Notes: a model not told the origin generated them from the sequence alone. A stretch of 62,196 bases of DNA from Lachnospiraceae bacterium (GCA_017552715.1 JAFZOW010000018.1:1-62196), one strand, 5' to 3'; counted from the first letter of the stretch, positions 1 to 9,743 are shown. Translations and numbers: made by a program.

Positions 1-1
1 A

Positions 2-3000
2 TCCGAAAAGTCGGAGAAAAAATCCCGTATTTCCGTGCACAGCGGGATGGAGGAAAAAGACAAAATATCTGTACATGAAGAAGAACAGCTGCTCCAGCCG
101 GATTTTGCCCAGCAGATGACTCTGCTCACCGGTCAGATGGCTAACGACCGACGCCGTGCCAGCGGGTATAAAAAAGTGCGTACGGCCCTGCAGGCTTTCC
201 GGGCCGCGAAGCAGGACGAGCAGAAGAGTGCGGCACTGGCGCTGCGGGATGCGGCCCTGATCTATCTTGAGGAGCGGGGACGTAAGTCCTATGCGGACCG
301 GAAAGAATGGTGTGAGCAGCTGGTGAACCTGGTCAACGGGCAATACGGAGAAGTGGCCAGGGAGCCTGGATACAAGGAGCAGCTTACGGGGGCGGAGCTG
401 GATATGGAGCTGAACCTGGCCCATCATCTGGTGTACGGAAAGAAGAAATTTATGGAAGCGGAGCCGAAGAAACGCCGTGAGCGTTACAATGATCGCAGGA
501 TGCGTGTCGTAGAGGTGCGTCTGATCAGGGAAAGGGCGGAAGAGCTCAAGCAGGAGCGGGCCCTGGAAAAGGCACAGATGAACAGGGATCTGAATGCACA
601 AAGCGTAGAAGACAAAAACGCAGCCATGGTACGTTATCGCGGTGTCTTTTCCGAGCTGCTGATGCTGGATCTGAATAAGTTTAATTTCGATTCCACTCTT
701 GATTTTACAAAGCGTCTTGTGGGGAGAAGGCGGAACAGTACGGAGCATACGGCGAAGCTTTATGACGAACTCAGCCGTTTTGCGGATTTCAAACAGGCAT
801 ATGAAAAGCTGAATGGAAATGTCACGACGGAAGAACACGGCTTTACGGAGAATGAGTGGAAAGAGCTGGGGGCGAGATTTAATTATCTTTCCGACGTTTA
901 CATGGAATACTCCCTCCGTCTGGATCTGATGAGCAATCCTTATTACGCTCTGCTTCGTAACAGTGATCTGAAGGATGAGAGCGTTACGCAGCTGACCCGG
1001 CGGATGGATCAGCAGGGGATACCCAGAAGCTATGCCGATTACTTAAAGACCCTCATCGAGCGCAAGCAGCGTAACTCCCGGCCCCGGCTCTTTGAGCGCG
1101 GCAGTAAAAATGCGGACGGACAGCGCCGGGCCCGCAATACGGCCGGGCTTCCCAAGGCTTATACGGGAAAATTCGGGGATCAGGAGAAAGCGCGCTTTAA
1201 CCAGTATATTCAGGCAGCAAAAGACAGCTACGCTGCCGTGGAAGCGCCCGATGAGCAGATCCTGATCGAGTTTGATGATCATCAGCAGATCGGGGAAGAG
1301 AATTTAGTGAATGCTCCTAAAGGGGAGGTGAAGGCACCGCAGAAGAGGAAACTCGCCCATCTGGGACAGTCCAAAACGCAGGACAGTGTGGCTCCGGTGG
1401 AGGCAGGGGAACTGGATATTAAGACCAGTGTTAAAAGAGGCCGGGAGAATGAAAGGCAGAAGCGTATTGCCGAAAGAGACCGGCTGAAGCCGATACGTGA
1501 GGAAAAGGAAAGAGAAGCAGCCCGCAGGCGGGATGAAGCAGAGCTTAAGCAGACAAAAGAGAAGATGCTGAAGCTGGAGAGAGATAAACGTGTACTGGAT
1601 ACTGCACTGGGTGCGGAGCGCCGTATGGATCCGGAGACCGTGAAGGAAAAGAGCCTGGTGCAGATGAAGGAAAATGCCGTGAAGGCTCTGGAAAAACTGA
1701 GCGCGATCCCCGCAGCACGCTTTGCCATCCTGCCGGTCAAGGAGCTGCTGGGCTTAAGCCACAGGGTAAGGGAATATGCGGGGGATCCGCAGGAGTTTCA
1801 GAAGTTCATAGCGGATGAGCTCTCAAAGAGCGAGACCCTTCTGGACGGGAAGGAGCTGGAGCGGCAGCTTAAGGATGCGGATGAGGACGAGATCGAAGAG
1901 AACAATCTGGATACCTATAATAACGGGGAACTGGGCTGCCTGGAGCTGATGCGCCTGATGGCGGCCCGGGGAGTGGATGTGAGCAAAAAGGGCTATGCCG
2001 CCTTTGACGGCTACACTTCCGCCGAAAAGAAGCTGCTGGGCAAGCACTATATGCTGCTGCAGGGAAAGATCTACGGCAGGGAGAAAAACATGGAGGAGCT
2101 GCGCAGGGTCAGTATATCCGTCCTTTCCATGATCAGCGGAAAGAGTGAGACGGAGCTGGACCGCATACCTCTGCGTATCCTTCTGGAGCAGGCAGAGAAT
2201 GCCCTGCCTCTGATCACAGACCGTGAAAAGGCCAGGAAGAAGGTGGAGGGCGCTCTGACGGTGGCGGAAAAGCAGTTCCGTTCCGTCACGGAGAAGGAAC
2301 TGAACGAGATGGCGGTAAAGGCCGCCGGAAACCGTACCGCGGCCTGGGAGCTGCGGGAATACTGCAGGGCCTATCTGCTGGAACATACCGCTTTTTCGGA
2401 TCAGGAACTTGCAGATTATCCGGCCATGCAGCTCTACAGTATGGTCTGTGCCAAAATGCAGGAAGGAAAGCCGTCCGGGGCGGAGGATCCGCTCGTTTCC
2501 AACAAGACGCTGGAAAAGGGATATCTGTCGGAGAAGAAGGCAAAGGAAGATGAGAACACAAAGCTGGCCAAGAGGCTTGCAGACATCCCCGCAGAAAAAG
2601 AGAAGGCTCTGACGAAACGGAAGAAAGAGTTTGAGGATTATCTGAACGCGAATGCGAAGAAGGGTATCCTGAAACGCGACGGAAAGGGCACCATTGAAAA
2701 CAAGAGAAAACAGATGGAAGAGGATCTGAAGAGCATCGAAAACAGTTACGAGCTTGAAAGATCCGGGGCACTGGAGAAGATACAGAAGAACAGAAAGTCC
2801 CTGAAAAAGATCGATGAACAGCTGTCGATGGTCCGGACTGAGATGGAACTGGATGAAGCCGAACGGAAGAGAAGCTTCGAGGAACGGATGCAGAGGGATC
2901 TGAAGCAGGATGTGCTGCAGTACGGGAACCGTAATGTTCAGCTCTTAAAGAGCGAGAAGCTGCCCGAGCCTCAGAAGCAGTGGAGTGAGGAGGGGGGGCA

Positions 3001-6000
3001 GACCCTGAACTTCTTGGGCGACATGATGAGCGGGGAAGAGCAGTATGATGAAAAGGGGAAGGTATTGCCTGCCGAAGAGCGCCTGCGTGCGGTCCTTAAG
3101 GAACATGCCGGCATACTTGCGAAGCTGGCGGAGGCCCGGAAGGGCGAGAATCTGGCTTCGGGCATATGGAACGGTCCCCTTCAGGAGCTGGGTAGCGGCG
3201 TGACCGGCGAGCAGAAGAAGCTGCTTGCAACCATCAAGGAGGGTGTGCTGGATGAGATCCTGGATAAGCTGAATCAGAGCGGGGGGCAGGATGTGGCCGC
3301 TCTGCTGGATAAGGCGGAATTCACGGCTTTCCTTAAGGAGATGAGCGGAAAGCTTGGCAAGGTGATGCGCGCCGGAGAAGAAAAGGTCCAGAAGCTTCTG
3401 GATGATGCAACGGATAAGCTCTTCTCGCCTTCCGCCGGTATGGATGCCCTGCTCTCGGAGGAAGAAGAGAAAAATGATGAAGAGCTGAGCGAGGAAGAGA
3501 AGCTGGCGAAGAAGCTGGAGCAGGACAAGCTTACCGTAATGCGGATGAAGGATGCGGTTTACGATACCAGCAAGGGACAGGGCAAATTCCTGCATCTGGT
3601 GATGAAGGACTATTTCCGCCAGGCCGATCCCGCCGACCGTTCCTTCATGATGAGCTATATGATAAAGGACATGAAGCCGAAGAACCGAAAGCTCAAACCG
3701 GGAGAGCGGGGCGGCATGTACTTTGCATCCATGCTCAAAGGTGCGGGCCCTGTGATGCAGAAGCTTTTCCAGGGTATCCCCGAGCAGATGCTGGATAAGC
3801 AGTTCCATGAAGCCCTGAGCGTGGTGAAGAGCAATCTCCGGCCCATACCGGAAAAATATGTCCTGTCACAGCTGAACCGGATCAAGACGGATGCGGGCCT
3901 GAAGCGTATTAAGAAGCTCCGTTCCCTGGGCGCGGCCTCCATCGCCGAGACCTTCCTCTGTGAGATCACGGATGCCAAGCGAGTGAAGAAGGAAGTAGTG
4001 GTGAAGATCCTCCGTCCCGATGCGGAACAGCGTAAGGAAAGAGAGAGGGAGTTTATAAAGAAGTGTGCCATCGAGGCCGACCGGCCGAAGGAGGGGGATG
4101 TGAAAGATACCCTCTGGAATGAGAAGGAAGGCGGTGTGATGATGGCTTCCTATACCGCGCACATGCGTAAGATCGATGAGGAATTCGACCTTAAGAATGA
4201 GGCGCAAAATATCATCAAAGGCGAGAAGTCCTATGAGGCTACGCATAAAAAGTTCGGTTCCAAGGTGAGCTCGGTGAAGCTGGTGGAGGGGATCCCTTCC
4301 ACGAAGGATTATCTGGTGATGGATAAGGCGGAGGGCGAGACCGTGGACCGTTATCTGCTGGAGCTGAACCAGCAGCTGGGAGACCTTAAGGAGCCCTGGA
4401 AGGGATATAACGAAAAGACAAAAAAGGATCATAATCAGCTGACCGAAAAAGAGGCGGAGCAGTTTGAAGCAAGAAAGAAGCTGGAGACAAAGCTCAGGGA
4501 AGTCGAGAAGCGTCGGAAGAATCTGGTGCAGATGGCCAGGACCTGGGCGAATCAGGCCCTGTTCGGCAATTATTTCCATCACGGGGATCTTCATGCCGGC
4601 AATATCATGATCAACGACGAGAAGGCTACGGTACTGGACTACGGGAACTGCACCCAGCTGAACAAGGACCGGGTAGAAGCGATCCTGCGCATGATGGCGG
4701 CAGCCTTCTGCGGCTTTTCGGATGACTTTATCGACGGCCTGCGGGAGCTCCTCCATGCCGATAAGGGGAACAGCTACAACCGTATGGCAAATAAAGAGAA
4801 GGATGTGCTGAAGGCCAGACTGAAAGTGGAGCTGGACAAGATCTTTGAACTGGGTGACGGCAGCAATACCGGAGAGCGTATCTTCCTGGCCATGATGAAG
4901 GCGCAGGAGGTGGGCTTCAAGCTCCCGCAGGAGATACAGAATTTCTCCCAGTGCGAGCAGCGGCTGGAGAATTCCATCGCCGAATTCAACAGCACGGTGG
5001 AAAAGCTCCGGGAAAATGTAGCTGAGATCGATAACCTGCCTTTCTCCGGAATAGGAGAGCAGTCTTTCGACCCGGTCCATAAGCTGCGTGAGAATTGTAC
5101 GATCTCCGCGAACGACGGAAGAAGATTATGCTCGCCCGCCCAGGAGACAAGGAAGCTGATGCTCAATTTCGGTGTCGTGGATGAAGAGACCCTGCGTTAC
5201 GATCTGGAACATATAGAAGATACCGGCAAGCTGGAGGAGGCTTATCTCGGAGAGCTGCCGCAGGCACTGAAGGAGCTGACGGATATAGCGACTCTGCCCC
5301 AGAAGATCACGGAATGGAAAAAGAGCTTCCCCGAGTTCCGTGATACGATCAAAGAGGACCTATCGCAGCAGACAAACGACAAAAAGAAGAAGAAACGGAA
5401 TACGAAGATCATCCAGCTCCGCAGCGCCATCGCCGGGATCAAGATCTTTATGAACGATGTAAAGGGTGCCGGCCTCGGGAAGTATCTGGGGGGTGACGAA
5501 AAGCTGGATGCGCTGATCGAAGGAGGCGTTTCCAACGCGGATCAGGAGGCTTTTGACGAACTGATGCTCCTGCTGGAAAAGCAGCTGCCCAAGGTCGTTT
5601 CTCTTCCGGCGAAGCTGAAGGCTTATCGCGAAGAGAAGAACGAGAAGAAAAAACAGGCAGCCGCAAACGATTTTGTCGAGACCTACAAAGCCGCCATGGG
5701 CTTCAGTCCGCTGACCATGCCCGGTTTTGAGGATATAAAGATGTTCTGGCATGGGGATCATTTTGAATCCACCTATAAGGTCAAAAAAAGCGGCGGCTTT
5801 TACAAGACGGCCGTGGAAACGGCGGACTATGAAGAGGGCCTGATGCGGGAGCAGTATGACAGAGTCCTGAAGGAGAAGGGGAAGGACGCGGAACTTTTCC
5901 GCTTACGTTTTGAAGCTTTCGTTTCTGCCCGCAGGGAGTACGTGAAGGACCGTATGGAAAAGGGAAGCGAAGATGCGGAACTGAGGAAGAAGAGAGATTC

Positions 6001-6244
6001 GGCCGAGGCGGAGTTCTTAAAGAGCCTGCACTGGTTCGGCAGCCGCGAACTGAAGGCACGTCTGGAGGTGTATCAGTGGGAAGAGGAATACAGAAAGCCC
6101 CTGCCCGGCATGATGGAGATCATAGCCGGTACCATGGGTGAGCATAAGGGACGGCTCCTGAAACTCTTCAAGTTAAAGAGTGCCAAGTATGCGGCGAAAA
6201 TGGGTGTTTCGGAAGATGACCTGAAGAATGCGGCAACAGACTGA
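2..6244 (+). CDS. Giant helical protein with embedded UbiB/ABC1-like kinase domain (5' end outside window)
   Basis: The frame is open from base 2, so the start probably lies upstream; GTG at 35 and ATG at 47 are possible internal starts without a good ribosome site. Residue numbers here count from the GTG. The 2069 visible residues are mostly charged, Lys/Glu-rich predicted helix and coiled coil with no signal peptide. Around residues 1235-1540 lies an atypical kinase core of the UbiB/ABC1/AarF kind: a GPxxxKLFQ stretch resembling the family KxGQ motif, an Ala-rich loop (GAASIAET), a VVVKILRP lysine near 1324, HGDLHAGN at 1516-1523 and DYGN at 1535-1538 in place of DFG. UbiB-family kinases act on quinone or lipid pathways and are usually 500-600 residues, so a core inside a >2000-residue protein is unusual. 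The function is unknown. An 18-bp gap separates it from a GNAT-like gene, suggesting co-transcription. Confidence 0.8.
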   Translation, partial: SEKSEKKSRISVHSGMEEKDKISVHEEEQLLQPDFAQQMTLLTGQMANDRRRASGYKKVRTALQAFRAAKQDEQKSAALALRDAALIYLEERGRKSYADRKEWCEQLVNLVNGQYGEVAREPGYKEQLTGAELDMELNLAHHLVYGKKKFMEAEPKKRRERYNDRRMRVVEVRLIRERAEELKQERALEKAQMNRDLNAQSVEDKNAAMVRYRGVFSELLMLDLNKFNFDSTLDFTKRLVGRRRNSTEHTAKLYDELSRFADFKQAYEKLNGNVTTEEHGFTENEWKELGARFNYLSDVYMEYSLRLDLMSNPYYALLRNSDLKDESVTQLTRRMDQQGIPRSYADYLKTLIERKQRNSRPRLFERGSKNADGQRRARNTAGLPKAYTGKFGDQEKARFNQYIQAAKDSYAAVEAPDEQILIEFDDHQQIGEENLVNAPKGEVKAPQKRKLAHLGQSKTQDSVAPVEAGELDIKTSVKRGRENERQKRIAERDRLKPIREEKEREAARRRDEAELKQTKEKMLKLERDKRVLDTALGAERRMDPETVKEKSLVQMKENAVKALEKLSAIPAARFAILPVKELLGLSHRVREYAGDPQEFQKFIADELSKSETLLDGKELERQLKDADEDEIEENNLDTYNNGELGCLELMRLMAARGVDVSKKGYAAFDGYTSAEKKLLGKHYMLLQGKIYGREKNMEELRRVSISVLSMISGKSETELDRIPLRILLEQAENALPLITDREKARKKVEGALTVAEKQFRSVTEKELNEMAVKAAGNRTAAWELREYCRAYLLEHTAFSDQELADYPAMQLYSMVCAKMQEGKPSGAEDPLVSNKTLEKGYLSEKKAKEDENTKLAKRLADIPAEKEKALTKRKKEFEDYLNANAKKGILKRDGKGTIENKRKQMEEDLKSIENSYELERSGALEKIQKNRKSLKKIDEQLSMVRTEMELDEAERKRSFEERMQRDLKQDVLQYGNRNVQLLKSEKLPEPQKQWSEEGGQTLNFLGDMMSGEEQYDEKGKVLPAEERLRAVLKEHAGILAKLAEARKGENLASGIWNGPLQELGSGVTGEQKKLLATIKEGVLDEILDKLNQSGGQDVAALLDKAEFTAFLKEMSGKLGKVMRAGEEKVQKLLDDATDKLFSPSAGMDALLSEEEEKNDEELSEEEKLAKKLEQDKLTVMRMKDAVYDTSKGQGKFLHLVMKDYFRQADPADRSFMMSYMIKDMKPKNRKLKPGERGGMYFASMLKGAGPVMQKLFQGIPEQMLDKQFHEALSVVKSNLRPIPEKYVLSQLNRIKTDAGLKRIKKLRSLGAASIAETFLCEITDAKRVKKEVVVKILRPDAEQRKEREREFIKKCAIEADRPKEGDVKDTLWNEKEGGVMMASYTAHMRKIDEEFDLKNEAQNIIKGEKSYEATHKKFGSKVSSVKLVEGIPSTKDYLVMDKAEGETVDRYLLELNQQLGDLKEPWKGYNEKTKKDHNQLTEKEAEQFEARKKLETKLREVEKRRKNLVQMARTWANQALFGNYFHHGDLHAGNIMINDEKATVLDYGNCTQLNKDRVEAILRMMAAAFCGFSDDFIDGLRELLHADKGNSYNRMANKEKDVLKARLKVELDKIFELGDGSNTGERIFLAMMKAQEVGFKLPQEIQNFSQCEQRLENSIAEFNSTVEKLRENVAEIDNLPFSGIGEQSFDPVHKLRENCTISANDGRRLCSPAQETRKLMLNFGVVDEETLRYDLEHIEDTGKLEEAYLGELPQALKELTDIATLPQKITEWKKSFPEFRDTIKEDLSQQTNDKKKKKRNTKIIQLRSAIAGIKIFMNDVKGAGLGKYLGGDEKLDALIEGGVSNADQEAFDELMLLLEKQLPKVVSLPAKLKAYREEKNEKKKQAAANDFVETYKAAMGFSPLTMPGFEDIKMFWHGDHFESTYKVKKSGGFYKTAVETADYEEGLMREQYDRVLKEKGKDAELFRLRFEAFVSARREYVKDRMEKGSEDAELRKKRDSAEAEFLKSLHWFGSRELKARLEVYQWEEEYRKPLPGMMEIIAGTMGEHKGRLLKLFKLKSAKYAAKMGVSEDDLKNAATD

Positions 6245-6261
6245 ACAACGGGAGAAAAGAG

Positions 6262-7131
6262 ATGAAGATCGGGATCTATCATATCACAAAAGAAGATGCA
6301 GAACTGTACAAAAGATACCTTCCGCAGTACATCCTGGATCATGTGGCGCTGCCGGGCTATTATGCCCTGGCAGCGGTGACGGACGCTCCTACCCCGGCAG
6401 GGACAGCCATGTACTATCTGGGGATGCTGGAGGACGGCTCCATGTATGGCAGGATCTGCTGCATCGATGTGAAGGAAGAACAGAAGCATACGGGGGTGGG
6501 AAGCGCCCTGCTGCAGCGTATCCATCAGTTGCTGAAGGCCTCCAAGGTGGAAGAGAGTTACGCCTGTGTTCCTCAGGATGATAAAGGCGGAGCACTGTCT
6601 TTCTTCCGTCGTTTTTCATATGCCTTTGACAGCCGGGTATATGAGTATCAGGGAAGTCTGGAAGAGCTGCTTACGGAGGATCTTTCGAAATGGAAGGACC
6701 GGATCGGCATCCGGAGCATCGGAGGCCTGAAAGATAAGGAGTTTCCCCGTCTGCTGCAGCAGATCATGGATAAGGTTCCCGTTGCCTCCGGGGAAACCCT
6801 GATCCCGGCGGAACTGGCCCGGGAGCAGACAGCCTATGACCAGCGCCTGAGCTGTTTTTACCACATGGCGGACAGTGCCGGCATCTTTCTGGTAAGGCGC
6901 ACCGGGGATCTGCTGGAGCCCCTGTATCTTGCGGGTTACGGTGAGGAAGTGGAAGACCGGCTTTTTGAGCTGCTGGTCTACAGTGCCCGGATCGCAAAGA
7001 AGACCCTGCCGCCGGAGACCCGTGTAGGGATTGAACAGATGAAAAAAGAGGATCTGGAATATTTCCGGGATCTTTGCCCGGTGACAAAGCCGCTGCTCCT
7101 TCGGAAAGGCATGCGGCTGGTCAGTCTTTAA
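6262..7131 (+). CDS. Two-domain GNAT-like acetyltransferase paired with the giant kinase-like protein
   Basis: The 289-residue protein starts at an ATG preceded by GGGAGAAAAGAG. The N-terminal half has a GNAT layout: a strand with conserved Asp/Val (CIDV), then QKHTGVGSALLQ resembling the acetyl-CoA pyrophosphate loop (Q/RxxGxG/A), then a FFRRFSY segment typical of the last GNAT strands. The C-terminal half has no motif I recognise. The order of elements matches the protein at 48399-49310, which is also next to a giant helical protein, so the two are probably distant paralogues with a shared role. The substrate is unknown; acetylation of the neighbouring giant protein is only a guess. Its last 11 bases overlap the convergent nucleotidyltransferase gene, and no terminator is visible at the junction. 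Confidence 0.75.
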   Translation: MKIGIYHITKEDAELYKRYLPQYILDHVALPGYYALAAVTDAPTPAGTAMYYLGMLEDGSMYGRICCIDVKEEQKHTGVGSALLQRIHQLLKASKVEESYACVPQDDKGGALSFFRRFSYAFDSRVYEYQGSLEELLTEDLSKWKDRIGIRSIGGLKDKEFPRLLQQIMDKVPVASGETLIPAELAREQTAYDQRLSCFYHMADSAGIFLVRRTGDLLEPLYLAGYGEEVEDRLFELLVYSARIAKKTLPPETRVGIEQMKKEDLEYFRDLCPVTKPLLLRKGMRLVSL

Positions 7132-7852
7132 GAAAGGCAGTCAGTTCTTCCGGGGTGCCCAGTACATGCACCCTGGAGGGATCGATGTCGGAAATGTAGA
7201 TCTCTCCGCCTTTGGAGAGCAGATAGTCGTAAAGCGGTGCCACGTATTTTTCACCGTTCACACAGTGGGCCGGATCGCTGTAATACTCGTTATAAAGCTC
7301 TTCATACAGAGCGCAGCTGCGGAAGTAGTATGCACCCAGAGTACAGTGATCTGAGATCCGCTGTTTTTCTTTGATCTCAACCACTTTTCCCGTATCGTCC
7401 AGACGTACGAAGCTCCAATGATCCCCTTCGGCACGAAAGCAGGGGATGAAGCCGTCACCCTTAAGCTCTTCGCTGTTCATCTCGCCGGCTTCCACATAGG
7501 TATCGATGTTGTAGATGAGCAGGCCGTGTTCCGGCTCCCAGTATTTTTTTGCCAGCATGGCCGTGGTGGCCTGGCCGTCCGTCAGGTAGTCCAGCAGTAT
7601 GATCTCCGGATCCGGGATCTTAAGCTCTTCGCATTTCTTTTCGATAAAACCCCGCACATCGTTCTCTTCATCCGCCATGGCAATAAATACAAAGCGGGCG
7701 GCTTCCTTCCGGTAACCCTCCAGGCTGATCAGGGACCAGTCGAACAGGGTCTTACCCTTTGCTTCGATCATGTATTTCGGGACAGTATAACCGGCCTTAC
7801 GGAAACGGGAGCCCAGTCCTCCCATGGTGATGACGATGTCAAGTCTGCTCAT
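7121..7852 (-). CDS. Sugar- or polyol-phosphate nucleotidyltransferase family protein
   Basis: The 243-residue protein has the NTP-transferase signature near its start: GGLGSRF at residues 11-17 and a PKYM lysine at 26, the nucleotide-binding loop and activating Lys of nucleotidylyltransferases. YNIDTY around residue 115 fits the metal-binding Asp region. Such enzymes join an NTP to a phosphorylated sugar or polyol to make an activated glycan precursor. It is the last gene of the minus-strand operon and follows a HAD phosphatase and an APH-like kinase, so a small phosphorylated substrate handled by this trio is plausible. The substrate cannot be read from the sequence. Its end overlaps the end of the GNAT-like gene by 11 bases. 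Confidence 0.82.
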   Translation of the reverse strand: MSRLDIVITMGGLGSRFRKAGYTVPKYMIEAKGKTLFDWSLISLEGYRKEAARFVFIAMADEENDVRGFIEKKCEELKIPDPEIILLDYLTDGQATTAMLAKKYWEPEHGLLIYNIDTYVEAGEMNSEELKGDGFIPCFRAEGDHWSFVRLDDTGKVVEIKEKQRISDHCTLGAYYFRSCALYEELYNEYYSDPAHCVNGEKYVAPLYDYLLSKGGEIYISDIDPSRVHVLGTPEELTAFLKD

Positions 7853-7885
7853 GTGCTTTCTCCTGCTTAAGATATGATGTACTTT

Positions 7886-8299
7886 TTATTCAGCCTCTGT
7901 CTTGCTTTCCTTACATCTGGAATTCCTGCAGAGCTCTTCCAGTTCCTCCACGGAACGGTTCAGGAATTCGTCCGGCCTTACCGTGCGGTCGTCCACGTAA
8001 AAACCTTTATGTCCCGGCCATACCTTGCCGTAGATGATCTCGTCGTAAGGGATGTCCCATTTCTTCAGCCATTCGGAAAGCACGGCTGCGGTGTATTTGT
8101 TGATGAGCCCCAGATTCCCCTGATAGGAATTCATGTTCCGTGAGGTGAAGAGGATTATGCGGGCTCCCTGTGCTTTGTATTCCTTAAGCTTCGCGACCAT
8201 CTCCGGATAGGGGACCAGGTCCTCGTAGCGCTCATCCTTACTTTTGATGGGACAGAGGGTTCCGTCTATGTCAAATACAAAAGAATATTCTTCAAGCAT
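7886..8299 (-). CDS. HAD-superfamily phosphatase, capsule-biosynthesis type
   Basis: This short 137-residue HAD hydrolase has motif I DIDGT at residues 10-14 (nucleophile and acid Asp), motif II in LFTSRN, and a motif III/IV region ending GFYVDDRTVRP. It lacks an evident cap domain, as in small HAD phosphatases encoded in polysaccharide loci. It probably removes a phosphate from a glycan precursor or phosphorylated polyol in the cytosol. Its start overlaps the end of the upstream kinase gene by 8 bases, and a 33-bp gap leads to the nucleotidyltransferase, so the three are likely translated from one mRNA. The substrate is unknown. Confidence 0.82.
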   Translation of the reverse strand: MLEEYSFVFDIDGTLCPIKSKDERYEDLVPYPEMVAKLKEYKAQGARIILFTSRNMNSYQGNLGLINKYTAAVLSEWLKKWDIPYDEIIYGKVWPGHKGFYVDDRTVRPDEFLNRSVEELEELCRNSRCKESKTEAE

Positions 8300-9743
8300 C
8301 TTTTTCTATCTCCTTAAGGATGTTTTTGGCGTTCAGGATCAGGGCAAGGACCTTATGGGGGTTGTCCATGTGCAGGGGCAGCATGGAAAGGAAAAGGGAA
8401 GCTTCGTAGATCCGCACGCTGAGGTAATCGAAGCCGTTCTCCTCCGCCTTGCGCCGGAAGATCCCTTTGAATTCGCTGTTGTCAAAAGGGATATCCAGCT
8501 CGAAGGAAAAATCCGCATCCACCCGGATATCGAAAAGGGCATTATTGAAAAAGTCATAGCGTCCGCAGACGGAATGGCTTAGCTTTGCAACATCGTAATA
8601 GGGATCGGTCCAGAGCTCCTCTTCCGTCATGGCACCCTTGGGGTCGATGAACTTCAGGGTGCGGGTGGCCTTGTTATACAGGGTGTTGGCAAAGCAGGGA
8701 TCCCCGTGGCCGATCACCAGGCGTGAGGGATACTTATTCTTTTTTTCGATGGCTTTTTTCAGCCGGAAGTATTTTTCCGCCAGCCGGTCGATATCCGCAT
8801 CGCTTTCCGCCAGAAGCTTTTCGATGGGACGGAAGCCCTCCGTTTTCTTCAGCTGTTCGATACGGTCCTTTACTTTATCTACATAGAGGGCATCTGCCAC
8901 CTTCCTGCATTGTTCCTTTTCGCAGTCCTTCGAATGACGGGAGGCAAAAAAGTAGAAGTACTTATCCAGAAGCTCCTCAAATTCCGAGCTGTCCATGGAG
9001 CCGTGCACCCACTTGATGGCCAGATCCGTCATATGGAGCCGCTCCATGGTGTAGGAAGCTTCCGTCTCCGTTTCCCGGTAATCAAAGGGGATGACGAACC
9101 AGAACTTCATGTCATCCGGCAGCAGGTGATAGAAGGTATATTCCGCTTTGATCTTCTTTTTGTCGGAAGAGCTTTTTACCAGTGTGTATTCATTGCCCCG
9201 GAAACGGTTGAAATAGCGGGAATCGAAGTTTCCCGTGATGCACTGGATAAAGTTTCCGATGGTGCCGATATCCACCACTCCGTCGATGGGGGAGTGCTCT
9301 TTCATATTCCGGATCAGGTCCCAGGCGTGTGCACCTCCGGTGACGGCACGGCAGAAGGAAAGGTATTCCCGGACATTCGGGAACATCCCCGCCACGGAAC
9401 GCTTCTCGGAAAGCAGGGCAAAGCAGTCGTCCACATAAGGCAGCTTTTTAAAGGAAAGTCCTGCGGCATGGGCATCCGAGATCAGATAATTTGAAAAGCA
9501 GTGCAGGATACGGGCATCCTCCGAAGAGAGCAGTTCCAGCTCTTTGATCAGTGCCGTGTATTCGTATACCGAACGCAGCCGCTTCCATACCGCATCGGGA
9601 TATTCTTTCAGCAGTTCGTCCCTGTAGTATTCCTCCAGGCGGCGCTTCTTTACCACCACATCGGCGAAGCCCCGTTCACCGATGATATCGGCGATGACTT
9701 CGCTCTTGCGTCCCGTATCGTCATAGATGATGATCGTTTTCAT
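8292..9743 (-). CDS. APH/choline-kinase-like phosphotransferase in glycan operon
   Basis: The 483-residue protein carries the catalytic signature of the aminoglycoside-phosphotransferase/choline-kinase fold: HGDPCFANT at residues 346-354 (catalytic Asp348, Asn353) and DPKG at 367-370 in place of the DFG-type metal site. The first ~110 residues look Rossmann-like (MKTIIIYDDTG) and may be a separate nucleotide- or sugar-binding domain. The family phosphorylates small hydroxyl compounds. Between a flippase-like gene and a HAD phosphatase/nucleotidyltransferase pair, a role in making a phosphorylated substituent for a surface polymer is reasonable. It starts in a 4-base ATGA overlap with the flippase-like gene. 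The substrate is not identifiable. Confidence 0.72.
   Translation of the reverse strand: MKTIIIYDDTGRKSEVIADIIGERGFADVVVKKRRLEEYYRDELLKEYPDAVWKRLRSVYEYTALIKELELLSSEDARILHCFSNYLISDAHAAGLSFKKLPYVDDCFALLSEKRSVAGMFPNVREYLSFCRAVTGGAHAWDLIRNMKEHSPIDGVVDIGTIGNFIQCITGNFDSRYFNRFRGNEYTLVKSSSDKKKIKAEYTFYHLLPDDMKFWFVIPFDYRETETEASYTMERLHMTDLAIKWVHGSMDSSEFEELLDKYFYFFASRHSKDCEKEQCRKVADALYVDKVKDRIEQLKKTEGFRPIEKLLAESDADIDRLAEKYFRLKKAIEKKNKYPSRLVIGHGDPCFANTLYNKATRTLKFIDPKGAMTEEELWTDPYYDVAKLSHSVCGRYDFFNNALFDIRVDADFSFELDIPFDNSEFKGIFRRKAEENGFDYLSVRIYEASLFLSMLPLHMDNPHKVLALILNAKNILKEIEKDA

Noticed and set aside
3866-5080. Long minus-strand open frame (404 residues)
   Set aside because: It lies wholly antisense to the giant kinase-like protein; its composition (Leu/His-rich) is typical of a shadow frame in GC-rich DNA and it has no ribosome site.
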